A DNA stretch of 64,000 bases from Cellulophaga sp. HaHa_2_95 (lineage in GTDB: Bacteria > Bacteroidota > Bacteroidia > Flavobacteriales > Flavobacteriaceae), in NCBI RefSeq assembly GCF_019278565.1, contig NZ_CP058988.1:3720001-3784000 (forward strand). Reading direction: 5' to 3'. The first letter of the stretch is position 1; every line of letters begins with the position of its first letter. Shown here piece after piece: positions 23,497 to 35,290 of the stretch. The notes below the pieces were generated by a model. It was not told the DNA's origin. It searched no databases and saw only the letters and a program-made list of their open reading frames with translations. Position numbers and translations under genes: made by a program.

Positions 23497-24867
23497 TTAT
23501 ACTGCGGCTATTTTCTTTTTTGTTTGGGTATTAAATCTAATATATAACAAGATTGCAGAGGCTGTTAAGCCTGCTAATAAACCTATCCAAATACCTGTAC
23601 TTTTTAATTCTGTGTACAAGCTCAAATAATAGCTTGTTGGAAACCCAATCATCCAATAGGCAACAAAGGTTATAAACGTCGGCACTTTTACATCCTGCAA
23701 GCCTCTTAAAGCTCCTAATATGACTACTTGTAATCCGTCTGATATCTGAAAAATAGCGGCAACAACTAACAGCTGCGCTGCTATAGAAATCACTTCCATA
23801 TTATCTACCTGATTGGCTACATCATCTACATTTAAATAAATAGTGGGTAACCACTGATTAAAAATAAAGAAGATGGCTGCAAATACTATCTCCAATAAAA
23901 AGGTTAAGAAAAATATCGAAATTGCTATACGCCTTAATGATTTGAAATCTGATAATCCTTTTTGATTTCCTACGCGGATCATAGCGGCAACACCTAATCC
24001 CATACCTACCATGAATGTCATACTAGACAAGTTTAATGCTATTTGATTTGCGGCCTGATGATTTTTTCCAAGCACACCACTCAACCAAACGGCGGAAGTA
24101 AAAATCCCCACTTCAAAAAACATTTGTAACGCCGAAGGAAAACCAAGATTTATAATTTTACTCATGACTTTATCCTCCAACTTGGCAAAATTAAAGCCTG
24201 TAACGTAGTCATGAAATTTCTTTTTACTGCGTAATAGAAGCCAAATAAATAATACCATAATTACCCGAGAAGCCAACGTACCTATTGCAGCACCTACAAT
24301 ACCCATTTTAGGAAATCCTAGATTACCAAAAATTAAAAGATAATTCAGCGTTATGTTCACCACGTTTGCTATAATCGTAGCATACATAGGATATTTAGTC
24401 TGAGACAGACCTTCGGAAAATTGCTTAAATGCTTGAAATATAATTAAAGGAACTAATGATAATGCTACTAGATCTAGATACGGTAAGGCTAATTCTACGA
24501 CCTCTGGAGGTTGCTTCATTAAATACATTACTGGTTTAGCCAACATAATTACGCCAAATAAAAGCAAGCCTAAAATGGTACATAGTAGTAACCCATGTTT
24601 CAAGGCACTTTTCCCGTCTTCTTTTTTTCCAGCAGCATCTGCTTCTGCCACTAAGGGGGTTATTGCCGTAGAAAACCCTATTCCTAAAGACATGGCTACG
24701 AAAACAAAACTATTTCCAAGAGATACCGCTGCCAATTCTGCCGTACCCAACTGCCCTACCATGATATTATCTGCTAGTTGCACAAAAGTATGCCCCAGCA
24801 TTCCCATAATAACAGGAACCGCAAGAGTCAGATTGTATTTAAATTCTTTAGTATATTGCTGTAACAA
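23497..24867 (-). CDS. MATE family efflux transporter
   Basis: 456 residues with twelve hydrophobic segments. MATE signatures are present: QLADNIMVGQLGTAELAAVS near the N-terminus and the pseudo-symmetric second half. MATE proteins export cationic compounds in exchange for sodium or protons. The start is TTG, 26 nt after a TATCTTTA element on the minus strand (24893-24900). Single gene with no adjacent regulator. NorM-like subgroup is likely but not proved. Confidence 0.92.
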   Translation of the reverse strand: MLQQYTKEFKYNLTLAVPVIMGMLGHTFVQLADNIMVGQLGTAELAAVSLGNSFVFVAMSLGIGFSTAITPLVAEADAAGKKEDGKSALKHGLLLCTILGLLLFGVIMLAKPVMYLMKQPPEVVELALPYLDLVALSLVPLIIFQAFKQFSEGLSQTKYPMYATIIANVVNITLNYLLIFGNLGFPKMGIVGAAIGTLASRVIMVLFIWLLLRSKKKFHDYVTGFNFAKLEDKVMSKIINLGFPSALQMFFEVGIFTSAVWLSGVLGKNHQAANQIALNLSSMTFMVGMGLGVAAMIRVGNQKGLSDFKSLRRIAISIFFLTFLLEIVFAAIFFIFNQWLPTIYLNVDDVANQVDNMEVISIAAQLLVVAAIFQISDGLQVVILGALRGLQDVKVPTFITFVAYWMIGFPTSYYLSLYTELKSTGIWIGLLAGLTASAILLYIRFNTQTKKKIAAV

Positions 24868-24946
24868 AGGGCTATTTATTTATTGGGCGGTAAAGATACG
24901 TGCTTCCTTTTTCTAATTCTTTGAATTAAAATTCTTTATTTAATTT

Positions 24947-25720
24947 TTAATGTTTTTTAGCTTCTTCCCAGAAAACATCCATCTCTGCCAAGGTCATATC
25001 CTGTAATTCCTTACCCAAGGTTTTTGCTTTGCTTTCCAAATATTGAAATCTTCCTATAAATTTCTTATTCGTACGTTCTAAGGCATTTTCTGGGTTTATT
25101 TTTAAGAAACGTGCGTAGTTGACCATCGAGAAAAATACATCTCCGAATTCTGCCTCCATCGCATCCGCATCTTTCTTTTCTACCTCTACTTGCAGTTCTT
25201 GTAATTCTTCTTGCACTTTTTCCCAAACCTGCTCTGGTTTTTCCCAATCAAAACCAACTCCAGCAACTTTATCTTGTATTCTACTTGCTTTGACCAAGGC
25301 AGGCAATCCTTTAGGAACGCCTTCTAAAACGCTAGTTTTCCCTTCTTTTAGCTTTAGTTTTTCCCAATTCTGTTTAACTTCCTCTTCATTTGCTACTGTT
25401 ACATCGCCATAGATATGTGGGTGTCTATGAATTAATTTATCACAGATTTCATTAGCCACATCGGCAATATCAAAATCATTGGTCTCACTTCCAATTTTTG
25501 CATAAAAAATGATGTGTAGCAACACATCTCCTAGTTCTTTTTTTACTTCTTGTAAATCATTCTCCAGGATAGCATCTCCTAATTCGTAGGTTTCCTCTAT
25601 AGTTAAATGTCGCAAGGTTTCCATGGTCTGCTTTTTATCCCACGGACATTGCGCCCTTAATTCATCCATTATCGTTAGTAAGCGATCAAATGCTTCCAAT
25701 TGTTTTTTACGAGAATTCAT
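24947..25720 (-). CDS. mazG: Nucleoside triphosphate pyrophosphohydrolase
   Basis: 257 residues with two MazG domains, as in E. coli MazG. The first has CPWDKKQT, then TIEETYELGDAI and KKELGDVLLHIIFYA. The second has EAEFGDVFFSMVNYAR. It hydrolyses NTPs or dNTPs to the monophosphate plus pyrophosphate, cleaning the pool. It ends an operon mnmA, nitronate monooxygenase, mazG with gaps of 3 and 13 nt. Confidence 0.95.
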   Translation of the reverse strand: MNSRKKQLEAFDRLLTIMDELRAQCPWDKKQTMETLRHLTIEETYELGDAILENDLQEVKKELGDVLLHIIFYAKIGSETNDFDIADVANEICDKLIHRHPHIYGDVTVANEEEVKQNWEKLKLKEGKTSVLEGVPKGLPALVKASRIQDKVAGVGFDWEKPEQVWEKVQEELQELQVEVEKKDADAMEAEFGDVFFSMVNYARFLKINPENALERTNKKFIGRFQYLESKAKTLGKELQDMTLAEMDVFWEEAKKH

Positions 25721-25733
25721 TATGCTATGTTCT

Positions 25734-26675
25734 TTATAAGGTACTTACTCTGACTTTTGCTGTATTGTATTCTTGAACCATGTCTTCAATAATATTTTTT
25801 GCGGGTTTAATATCATGAATTAAAGCAGATACTTGACCTATCTCTAATTCGCCCTCCTCCATATCTCCTTCAAACATACCACGTTTTGCTCGTGCTCTTC
25901 CTAACAAAGTTATCAAGTCTTCTTTAGTTGTTCCTGTTATATACTTAGCTTGTATATCCTCATAGAATTTATTTTTAAGCAGACGTACAGGAGCCAGTTC
26001 TTTTAATGTTAAATGCGTATCTCCTTCCTTAGCCGCAACTACGCTATCCTTAAAGGATTGATGTGACGATGCCTCTGTGCTCGCTACAAAACGACTCCCT
26101 ACTTGCACCCCATCTGCTCCCAAAATCATTACTGCCAACATAGCATTCCCCGTAGCAATACCTCCAGCAGCTATCAAGGGTATTTTAATTTTTTCTTTGA
26201 CGGAAGGAATAAGTGTTAATGTTGTGGTTTCATCTCTCCCATTATGACCACCAGCTTCAAAACCTTCGGCTACAATGGCATCTACACCCGCTTCTTGTGC
26301 CTTTAAGGCAAACTTTACGCTACTTACCACATGTACTACGATAATGCCTCTTTCTTTTAAAAAAGAAGTCCATGTCTTCGGATTACCAGCAGAAGTGAAT
26401 ACAATTTTTACTCCTAGTTCTATAACGATATTCATTAGTTGATCTAGATCTGGATACAGCATAGGGATATTCACCGCAAAAGATTTATCTGTTGCTTTTT
26501 GACATTTAATAATATGCTCACGCAAGACCTCTGGATACATAGACCCCGCACCTATAACTCCTAGACCACCCGCATTAGAGACAGCAGAAGCCAAACGCCA
26601 ACCGCTAGCCCAAATCATCCCTCCTTGTATAATAGGATATTGAATATCAAATAATTCTATTAGTCTGTTTTGCAT
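25734..26675 (-). CDS. Nitronate monooxygenase family flavoprotein
   Basis: 313 residues, an FMN TIM barrel. Signatures are YPIIQGGMIWASG at the N-terminus, AEGFEAGGHNG in the middle, and AAGGIATGNAM then GADGVQVGSRFV for phosphate binding. Family members oxidise alkyl nitronates; close relatives include FabK enoyl-ACP reductases, which this cannot be separated from by eye. Position 3 nt after mnmA shows co-transcription without an obvious functional link. Confidence 0.87.
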   Translation of the reverse strand: MQNRLIELFDIQYPIIQGGMIWASGWRLASAVSNAGGLGVIGAGSMYPEVLREHIIKCQKATDKSFAVNIPMLYPDLDQLMNIVIELGVKIVFTSAGNPKTWTSFLKERGIIVVHVVSSVKFALKAQEAGVDAIVAEGFEAGGHNGRDETTTLTLIPSVKEKIKIPLIAAGGIATGNAMLAVMILGADGVQVGSRFVASTEASSHQSFKDSVVAAKEGDTHLTLKELAPVRLLKNKFYEDIQAKYITGTTKEDLITLLGRARAKRGMFEGDMEEGELEIGQVSALIHDIKPAKNIIEDMVQEYNTAKVRVSTL

Positions 26676-26678
26676 CTT

Positions 26679-27869
26679 TTATGAAATTACACCTGAACCT
26701 ATTAGATCATCTTTTAAATACCAAGCTACAAATTGCCCTTCGGTAATTGCGGATTGTTTTTCTTCAAAATCTACATACATTCCCCCTTCAACCTTATACA
26801 AGGTTGCTTTTTGCAACTCTTGGCGGTAACGTATACGTGCCAGCACTTGCATAGAATCATCCGTTTTAAGCGCTAGATCTGTTCGCACCCAATGTAATTC
26901 TTCATTTGAGACAAACAAAGTTCTTCGGTACAAGCCTGGATGAGTTTTACCTTGCCCTGTGTAAATGACATTTTCATCAACATCTGTTTCTATTACAAAC
27001 AAGGGCTCTTTAGTACCACCAACATCTAAGCCTTTACGTTGTCCTTTGGTAAAATAATGCGCCCCTTGATGGTTTCCTACAACTTTACCTTCTGTTACTT
27101 GATAGCTTGGTTTTTTAGAAAAATAAGCTAATTCTTCATACTTAGAAGCAAACTCTGAAGGCGCTGCGTCAAATTGCGAAATCGTAGAAGGAACTTCTAC
27201 AATCACCCCTTTTTTTGGTTTCAACTTTTGTTGTAAAAAATCTGGCAACCGCACTTTGCCTATAAAGCAAAGTCCTTGCGAATCTTTTTTATCTGCCGTA
27301 ATCAGTTCATTTTCCGCAGCTATTTTACGCACCTCTGGCTTTAACAACTCGCCTATAGGGAAAAGTGTTTTTGCCAACTGCTCTTGTGATAACTGGCACA
27401 AAAAGTATGATTGATCTTTGTTAGGATCTTTCCCAGCCAATAATTGATACGTTTCTGAGCCGTCCTTATTTTCAATGGTTCCTTTTCTACAATAATGTCC
27501 CGTTGCTACAAAATCTGCTCCCAATTGCAGGGCAATTTTCATAAAAACATCAAATTTTATTTCTCTATTACAAAGAACATCAGGGTTTGGGGTACGCCCT
27601 TTAGCATACTCATCAAACATATAATCAACAATACGCTCTTTGTATTCTGCACTCAAATCTACCGTCTGGAAAGGTATTCCTAATTTTTCAGCAACAATCA
27701 TCGCATCATTACTGTCTTCTAACCAAGGACATTCATCTGATATGGTCACCGTATCATCATGCCAATTTTTCATAAAAAGACCAATCACTTCATACCCTTG
27801 CTCTTTTAACAAATACGCAGCAACACTAGAATCAACACCACCCGAAAGGCCAACAACAACTTTTTTCAT
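26679..27869 (-). CDS. mnmA: tRNA-specific 2-thiouridylase
   Basis: 396 residues. MnmA thiolates U34 of Glu, Gln and Lys tRNAs. The PP-loop is [15 protein letters not shown] (residues 6-20), the substrate loop [12 protein letters not shown] carries a catalytic Cys, GHYCRK follows, and the second Cys is in SQGLCFIGK. The C-terminal beta domain is complete. Its sulfur would come from a cysteine desulfurase such as the one at 57.3 kb. First gene of its operon. Confidence 0.96.
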   Translation of the reverse strand: MKKVVVGLSGGVDSSVAAYLLKEQGYEVIGLFMKNWHDDTVTISDECPWLEDSNDAMIVAEKLGIPFQTVDLSAEYKERIVDYMFDEYAKGRTPNPDVLCNREIKFDVFMKIALQLGADFVATGHYCRKGTIENKDGSETYQLLAGKDPNKDQSYFLCQLSQEQLAKTLFPIGELLKPEVRKIAAENELITADKKDSQGLCFIGKVRLPDFLQQKLKPKKGVIVEVPSTISQFDAAPSEFASKYEELAYFSKKPSYQVTEGKVVGNHQGAHYFTKGQRKGLDVGGTKEPLFVIETDVDENVIYTGQGKTHPGLYRRTLFVSNEELHWVRTDLALKTDDSMQVLARIRYRQELQKATLYKVEGGMYVDFEEKQSAITEGQFVAWYLKDDLIGSGVIS

Positions 27870-28120
27870 TTTTCAAATAAATAGGAGCACAAAAATACAA
27901 AATTAGATGCTCAAAAACACGTAGTCGCTGGCACAGTTACGAATTTCATTTCTGTTTCAATAATTCAAAGAGGCAAAAATTCAGATATAGTATTCACGCT
28001 ATTTTGTTAAACTTTTATTAAAATTAATTAAACAAACGCAACCTTTTTAAAAATATATATCTTTATATTGTTTAACATTTAACTCATAACCTTAAACAAT
28101 TATTTAAAAATTAGACAATT

Positions 28121-29113
28121 ATGAAAACAAATTTCAAATTCAAATCCGTATTTTTCGCCTTATTCTTGTTGACATTTGCTGTAGCATGCAGCGATGATGA
28201 CTCTGATGATCCTGTAGCACAAGAAACTACTACTATAACAGCACTAGCCATTGCAGATCCAAACTTATCTAGTTTAGTAGCTGCACTTACTGCAGCAGAT
28301 GGCGGATTACCATCTGTATTACAGGGAGATGGACCATTTACCGTTTTAGCACCAACAAATGAAGCTTTTGATGCCTTTTTGGGTGACAACACTTTAGAAG
28401 ACATCCCAACCGATGTATTGACACAAGTATTATTAAATCATGTAATAAGTGGTAAAATTGAAGCAGCAGATTTGGCTGCACTAACTGCCGAAGGAAACTA
28501 CTACGCTTCCACCCTAGCGGATGGAGCAAAAGCAGATACAAACATGAGTATTTATTTTGAAACAGAAGGCGGAATTACCTTTAATGGAATTTCTGAAGTT
28601 ATCGATGCAGATATTCAAGCAAGTAATGGGGTAATTCATAAAGTGGATGCTGTTATTACTTTACCTTCAGTTGTTGATTTTGCATTAGCAGATGATCGTT
28701 TTTCTTCTTTAGTCGCTGCTTTAACAGCCGATTCATCATTTGAATATGTCGGTGCTTTAAGCACAGCAAACGGCACTGCACCAGCACCGTTCACGGTATT
28801 TGCACCAACTAATGATGCCTTTACTGCACTATTAACAGATTTGGAATTAACACAATTGAGTGATGTTCCTGTGGCAACACTACAAACAGTTCTAGAATTG
28901 CATGTAGTTCCTGGTGCCAATGTAGTTTCTTCAGAATTAGTAAGCTTAGACGGTCAGGCTGTAGCCACACTAGGAGGTAGTGACATTACTATCAGTGCAT
29001 CTCCAGCTGGAATTGTAGGACCAGGGGAAGACATGACTTTAAACCCTATCATCATTGCAGATGTACAAGCCTCTAATGGAGTAATACATGCTATTAGCAG
29101 AGTAATTAGATAG
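28121..29113 (+). CDS. Fasciclin (FAS1) domain lipoprotein
   Basis: 330 residues with a lipoprotein signal (lipobox Cys23, FAVACSDDDSDD; the acidic run after Cys fits the flavobacterial surface-export signal). Two FAS1 domains follow: about 48-185 and 188-328. Each carries FTVLAPTNEAF or FTVFAPTNDAF near its start and ends with ASNGVIHKVD or ASNGVIHAIS. FAS1 proteins mediate adhesion; a surface-exposed role is inferred. Monocistronic, with a very strong terminator. Confidence 0.93.
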   Translation: MKTNFKFKSVFFALFLLTFAVACSDDDSDDPVAQETTTITALAIADPNLSSLVAALTAADGGLPSVLQGDGPFTVLAPTNEAFDAFLGDNTLEDIPTDVLTQVLLNHVISGKIEAADLAALTAEGNYYASTLADGAKADTNMSIYFETEGGITFNGISEVIDADIQASNGVIHKVDAVITLPSVVDFALADDRFSSLVAALTADSSFEYVGALSTANGTAPAPFTVFAPTNDAFTALLTDLELTQLSDVPVATLQTVLELHVVPGANVVSSELVSLDGQAVATLGGSDITISASPAGIVGPGEDMTLNPIIIADVQASNGVIHAISRVIR

Positions 29114-29153
29114 TACTTTAGATACTTTATTGGTATTATTTAAAAATATAGCA

Positions 29154-29192
29154 AAGAGGCTTACTAATAGAATTAGTAAGCCTCTTATTTTA
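29154..29192 (+). terminator. Terminator after FAS1 gene
   Basis: A perfect 15-bp stem (29154-29168 with 29172-29186, loop AGA) followed by an AT-rich run. It lies 41 nt after the FAS1 stop. Confidence 0.85.
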
Positions 29193-29326
29193 TACCCTAT
29201 ATTTTTATGTTACAACACCATAGGTTTATTTAATATACAGAAATGGGCATTTGGCAACTATTATTTTAAAAAACTTAGTCTTTGTCGCATCTTTGAAGTC
29301 CCAAATCTTACCAAACAAACCGCAAT

Positions 29327-29373
29327 AAAAAAGCTCCTAAGCAAGTATTAACTTGACTAAGGAGCTTTTTTTA
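29327..29373. terminator. Terminator after yidC
   Basis: AAAAAAGCTCCT and AGGAGCTTTTTTT form a long hairpin (inner CAAGT/ACTTG pair) 18 nt after the yidC stop on the minus strand. Symmetrical A and T tracts allow function in both directions. Confidence 0.8.
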
Positions 29374-29390
29374 TTTGTAACAAATCTAGC

Positions 29391-31250
29391 TTACTTTTTT
29401 CCTGTATTTTTTTGAGCTTCAGCCTGTTCCATCATCTCACGCATTTTACGTTGAAATTTATTTTCTTTCTTAGGCTTCTTCTTATTCTCTTGAATTTGTG
29501 CATGTATTTTTGCATCATCAATAATGAAATTCTTGATCGCTAACATAATAAATATAGTAATTAAGTTAGAGATAAAGTAATACAAACTCAATCCACTAGC
29601 ATACCCATTGAAAAATACTAACATCATTAATGGAGAAAGGTACATGATAAATTTCATGTTTGGCATTCCCGGTTGTTGTGTCATATTCTGTCCTGTAGTC
29701 ATCATCATGTAAAAGAAAATCGCAATAGATGCTAGAATCGGAAACAAACTCACGTGATCCCCATACACAGGTATTGTAAATGGCAACTGCGCTATTACAT
29801 CATAGGACGATAAATCATCTGCCCATAAAAATGGCTTTTGACGTAACGCAAAAGAAGTTGGAAAGAAACTAAACAGTGCATAAAAAATAGGCATCTGAAT
29901 TAATGCTGGAATACATCCACTTAATGGACTTACCCCTGCTTTGCTATTCAGCTTCATGGTTTCCTGCTGCTTTTTCATAGCATTGTCTTTATACTTCTCA
30001 TTAATCTCAGCAATTTCAGGTTTAAGTACCTTCATTTTAGCTTGAGATAAATAAGATTTATACGTTACTGGAGACATCGCCAAACGTACCATTATAGTCA
30101 TAATGATAATAGCTATCCCTGCAGGCAACATTCCACTTAAAAATGTAAATAAAGGAGTAAACACATACCTGTTAATCAACCCAAAAATTCCCCAACCAAA
30201 AGGGATAGAATCTTCTAAATTTAATTCTTTGTATTGCGCCAATACCTTTACATCCGTAGGACCATAATACCAGTTCATTGCATAACTTAATTCACCTCCT
30301 ACTAATTTCAGTGGTGCCTCAGAAGCATAATCTTTCATATATTTTTGCGTATGCGACTCATCTTCTACTAAATTCTTAGAAGACAAATTTGCGGTTGCAA
30401 AAGGCGTATCTGTGACCAATATAGAACTAAAGAAATGCTGACGGTATGATAACCATTCTACATTCTCTTCCGTCTCATCATCCTCATCGCTACTATCCGA
30501 CAATTTACTAATCTTACCATCCTCATGGCTGTAGGTAAGTCTTGTATATCTGTTAGAGTATTTTATACTTTTAGAGTGACGGATTGCTTTTAGTTTCCAA
30601 TCTAAATTAATCGGCTTTTGAGCGTTAATGATGCTATTTAATCCTTGAGATTTTATAGAGAAATCTACCAAATAATCATCTGGTTTCATTTCATAACGGT
30701 ACTCTAAAAACTGATTCTGAGAAACCTTAGCTTTCATAGAAAGCACTTGGTTATCACCACTTGTTGTTAAAGAGGGTTCAAAAAATAAATCAGCAGTATT
30801 TAAATTGCGATTATCGCTAGTAGAAAAATTTAAAGCGAATGAAGCATTACCATCTTTTACTAAGTAAACAGGAATAGAATCATAGGTATTGAAATTTTTC
30901 ATTTTAGCCTCTATAATCTGACCTCCTTTATTGCTTATAACTAAATAAACAAGGCTGTTTTCAAGAACCGTAGTTCCTTCTGAAGGCTTTGTAAAACCAA
31001 AAGCTCCAATGGTACTTTTATAATTTGCTACAGCCGTAGAATCCTGTAAGTTTAATACTGGTGCTTTTTCTATTTCGGTGTTTGTTTCAACTTTTTGCTC
31101 CTGAGCTTTAGCATCAATTAGCTCTTGTTCTGCTTTTTTTGCAGCTACCTCTTCATCGGATGGCTGGTTTTGCCAAAACATAAAAAGTAATATTCCAAAA
31201 ATTAATACAAAACCAATTATCGACTTAACGTCTAATTTCTTTTCTTCCAT
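29391..31250 (-). CDS. yidC: Membrane protein insertase YidC
   Basis: 619 residues. YidC inserts and folds inner-membrane proteins with or without SecYEG. One N-terminal helix (about 13-25), a large periplasmic beta domain (about 80-350) and the C-terminal OxaA-like core with MTIMVRLAMSPVTYKSYLSQAKMK are visible. The core contains the conserved Arg of the hydrophilic groove. The basic tail (NKKKPKKENKFQRKMREM) suits ribosome contact. Downstream of pyrG by 104 nt and probably co-transcribed. Confidence 0.96.
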   Translation of the reverse strand: MEEKKLDVKSIIGFVLIFGILLFMFWQNQPSDEEVAAKKAEQELIDAKAQEQKVETNTEIEKAPVLNLQDSTAVANYKSTIGAFGFTKPSEGTTVLENSLVYLVISNKGGQIIEAKMKNFNTYDSIPVYLVKDGNASFALNFSTSDNRNLNTADLFFEPSLTTSGDNQVLSMKAKVSQNQFLEYRYEMKPDDYLVDFSIKSQGLNSIINAQKPINLDWKLKAIRHSKSIKYSNRYTRLTYSHEDGKISKLSDSSDEDDETEENVEWLSYRQHFFSSILVTDTPFATANLSSKNLVEDESHTQKYMKDYASEAPLKLVGGELSYAMNWYYGPTDVKVLAQYKELNLEDSIPFGWGIFGLINRYVFTPLFTFLSGMLPAGIAIIIMTIMVRLAMSPVTYKSYLSQAKMKVLKPEIAEINEKYKDNAMKKQQETMKLNSKAGVSPLSGCIPALIQMPIFYALFSFFPTSFALRQKPFLWADDLSSYDVIAQLPFTIPVYGDHVSLFPILASIAIFFYMMMTTGQNMTQQPGMPNMKFIMYLSPLMMLVFFNGYASGLSLYYFISNLITIFIMLAIKNFIIDDAKIHAQIQENKKKPKKENKFQRKMREMMEQAEAQKNTGKK

Positions 31251-31354
31251 TTATCACTATTAAATAAATCTAATGCTATTGTTGCGCATCTCTATTTTGA
31301 ACCGATGCAAATATAGCCCCAATTCTACTGTTTGTGCCATAGTGGCAGGTAATC

Positions 31355-32974
<1,620 letters not shown>

Positions 32975-33028
32975 TTAGGTTGTTTTCTTAACGCAAGCAA
33001 AAATACAAATTGCTACCACATATATTGC

Positions 33029-33265
33029 TTATTGTTTAGGAAAATCTTTTTGAATTTTATAGATAAGACCTTCTAAGCCATTTATTTTAATCTCCGTCAT
33101 TGCTTTTAATAAGTCCCCCAGCTTACCTTCAGGAAATCCTTTTTGCTGAAACCAAATTAAATACGGCTCTGGAAGCGCTACCAAATAGCGGCCTTTATAC
33201 TTCCCAAACGGCATGCGATAATGTGCTAACTCTATAAGCTTATCTGTATTTGGTTGTATTTCCAT
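33029..33265 (-). CDS. DUF3820 family protein
   Basis: 78 residues, soluble. The pattern MPFGKYKGRYLVALPEPYLIWF (about 19-40) marks DUF3820, a small domain related by sequence to a C-terminal part of some exonucleases; its role is not established. Upstream of pyrG by 60 nt, in the same direction, so perhaps co-transcribed. Confidence 0.85.
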   Translation of the reverse strand: MEIQPNTDKLIELAHYRMPFGKYKGRYLVALPEPYLIWFQQKGFPEGKLGDLLKAMTEIKINGLEGLIYKIQKDFPKQ

Positions 33266-33489
33266 GAAAATTACGGATTTAAAAACTTTTAAAAGTGAAG
33301 GGTAAAATTATTCTTTTAAAAATAGAAAACTTCAAATCTCTGGACCAATTTCACAAATAGTTTATTCTTAACTTTAGTAAAGAATATGAAAAAGACAAAC
33401 CGAAGTACCTTAATCATATTAAATGTCTAACTTACATTTATTGATTAAAATACTATATATTTGATTCTTATCACTTAAATATTGGAAAA

Positions 33490-34356
33490 ATGGAAAGACG
33501 TAAATTCATTGGAACTGCTGCTGTTGGATCATTAGGCATTGTTTCTTGCCAAGCTGCAAACACCGCTGTGACTTCCAAAAAGAAAGACTTTGTTTTGAAA
33601 AATAATATTAATCATAGCGTTTGCCATTGGTGTTTTGGCAAAATTCCATTAGAAGATTTTTTAATCACATTAAATGAACTGGGTGTCAAAGCTGTAGATT
33701 TAATGGGTCCAAAAGAATGGCCTCTATTAAAAAAATACAACATTCACTCTACCATGTGTAATGGTGCCGAAATAAGCCTTACTGAGGGCTGGAACGACCC
33801 GCAGTACCATGAGGTATTAATCAAAAGTTATTCTAAAATGATTCCGAAAGTAGCTGAAGCTGGTTATACCAACCTCATCTGTTTTAGTGGTAACAGAAGA
33901 GGCATGGATGATAAAAAAGGGTTGCAAAATTGCATTGACGGACTGTCTAAAATTATGCCTTTAGCAGAAAAGCATGGCGTAGTTATACAAATGGAGTTAT
34001 TTAATCAAGTGAACCATCCTGATTATATGTGTGACACCTCAGCTTGGGGAATTGAACTTTGTAAAGGTTTAGGATCTGAAAGCTTTAAATTATTATATGA
34101 TATCTATCATATGCAAATTCAAGAGGGAGACATCATCAGAAGCATTCAAAATAACCACCAATACTTTGGTCACTACCATACTGCTGGAGTTCCGGGAAGA
34201 CATGAAATTGATGAAACTCAAGAGTTATATTATCCAGCAATTATGAGAGCTATTCTTGCAACTGGTTATACGGGTTATGTAGCTCAGGAATTTATACCTG
34301 AAAGAGAAGATAAAATTGAATCCTTAAAACAAGGATTTCTAATTTGCGATGTGTAG
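33490..34356 (+). CDS. Hydroxypyruvate isomerase-like TIM-barrel protein
   Basis: 288 residues of the AP endonuclease 2/xylose isomerase-like TIM barrel. The N-terminus carries twin arginines (MERRKFIGTAA) and a possible lipobox (LGIVSC, Cys20), so it is exported, perhaps by Tat. Features shared with hydroxypyruvate isomerase are HSVCHWCFGKIPLEDF, MELFN (about 172) and YDIYHMQI, with metal-ligand Glu and His residues. Export argues for an oxidised sugar or polyol substrate outside the cytoplasm. Monocistronic. The substrate is not determinable from sequence. Confidence 0.85.
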   Translation: MERRKFIGTAAVGSLGIVSCQAANTAVTSKKKDFVLKNNINHSVCHWCFGKIPLEDFLITLNELGVKAVDLMGPKEWPLLKKYNIHSTMCNGAEISLTEGWNDPQYHEVLIKSYSKMIPKVAEAGYTNLICFSGNRRGMDDKKGLQNCIDGLSKIMPLAEKHGVVIQMELFNQVNHPDYMCDTSAWGIELCKGLGSESFKLLYDIYHMQIQEGDIIRSIQNNHQYFGHYHTAGVPGRHEIDETQELYYPAIMRAILATGYTGYVAQEFIPEREDKIESLKQGFLICDV

Positions 34357-34367
34357 AACATTGCAAA

Positions 34368-34895
34368 TTAGTTGCTCAATAATTTCTGAAGTTTAATCTG
34401 CCACGCTTCTTGCTGGTCCCGGTTACGAGAAAAATTAGTTTCAGAATCATATAGATTCTGATAATCATTGAGCTCTTTATTGATTTGATTATAAATAGCC
34501 TTTACTTCCGCTTTTGCCTTATCGGTAAAGCTTGCTTTATTCAAACGCGCTAAAAATTTCCTGGCATACAATTCTGTAATATCAAAATGCAATTGCTCAT
34601 GTTTCAAAATTACATCATTACACACCTCTGGCCGGTACCAAGATTCCATAGGATAGAAATGTGATTTTACTTCAAAATTTACTTCTACAGCAGCGTCATT
34701 TTTACGGAGTGTAGAAAAACTATACGTTAATCCGCTTGCCGTTACCGCTGCAGCTCTAGTATTTGTAGGCTCCCCTTTAAAATCTGCCCAACTTAATTTG
34801 ACATCGGGATTCCATAAAATGATGTCTTCATCTTGCGCTGAAAGCGGCAAAACAAAAAAGAATAAAAACGCGGATAAAATTTTTATAAATCCCAA
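34368..34895 (-). CDS. DUF922-type secreted zinc-protease-like protein
   Basis: 175 residues with a signal peptide (FFFVLPLSAQ). The opening WNPDVKLSWADFKGEP and the metal-binding-like KHEQLHFDITELYARK (about 99-114) identify DUF922. The HExxHF arrangement resembles HExxH zinc peptidases, with Gln inside the motif. Its start overlaps the OsmC gene by 13 nt. Activity is unproved. Confidence 0.8.
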   Translation of the reverse strand: MGFIKILSAFLFFFVLPLSAQDEDIILWNPDVKLSWADFKGEPTNTRAAAVTASGLTYSFSTLRKNDAAVEVNFEVKSHFYPMESWYRPEVCNDVILKHEQLHFDITELYARKFLARLNKASFTDKAKAEVKAIYNQINKELNDYQNLYDSETNFSRNRDQQEAWQIKLQKLLSN

Positions 34896-35287
34896 TGATA
34901 TGTTATTACTTTTTCAATATCTGGATGCAAACTAAAGTGAACAGGACAGGTATTTGCTGTATGCTCTAATATTTTTCTGTTTTTATCAGAAATAGCATTT
35001 GGCAAATGCAGCTCTACTTCTATCTTAGAAATTCTTCTAGGATCTGTTGCCATATATTTTGTTACTGCCGCTGTAGCACCCTTTAAATCTACCTCCAGGC
35101 CATTTGCTTTAATGCCCATCATAGTCATCATACAACTTGCTAAGCCCGTTGCAACTGTATCTGTGGGCGAGAATGCTTGCCCTAATCCATTATTATCAAC
35201 AGGAGCATCTGTTGTAAATTTATTTCCAGAAGCAATATGCTCACAGCTATTACTTAATGCTCCTAAATAGGTAACTTTTGATGTCAT
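34883..35287 (-). CDS. OsmC family protein
   Basis: 134 residues. Both reactive Cys are present: C52 in GLASCMMTMM and C114 in ANTCPVHFSL. This suggests a thiol peroxidase of the OsmC/YhfA group, distinct from the Ohr protein at 17.5 kb. It sits between the LysM/PBP1 gene (3-nt gap) and the DUF922 gene (13-nt overlap), so the three form one operon. Confidence 0.9.
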   Translation of the reverse strand: MTSKVTYLGALSNSCEHIASGNKFTTDAPVDNNGLGQAFSPTDTVATGLASCMMTMMGIKANGLEVDLKGATAAVTKYMATDPRRISKIEVELHLPNAISDKNRKILEHTANTCPVHFSLHPDIEKVITYHWDL

Positions 35288-35290
35288 CTT

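Noticed and set aside
28050..28120. TATCTTTATATTG near the FAS1 gene as a promoter
   Set aside because: It partly fits TAnnTTTG (ending in A) but has no -33 element and several overlapping AT-rich alternatives, so no position could be fixed.
29130..29351. 73-residue ORF between the FAS1 gene and yidC
   Set aside because: It spans two strong terminator hairpins, has odd composition and no signal, and is not continued by any neighbour.
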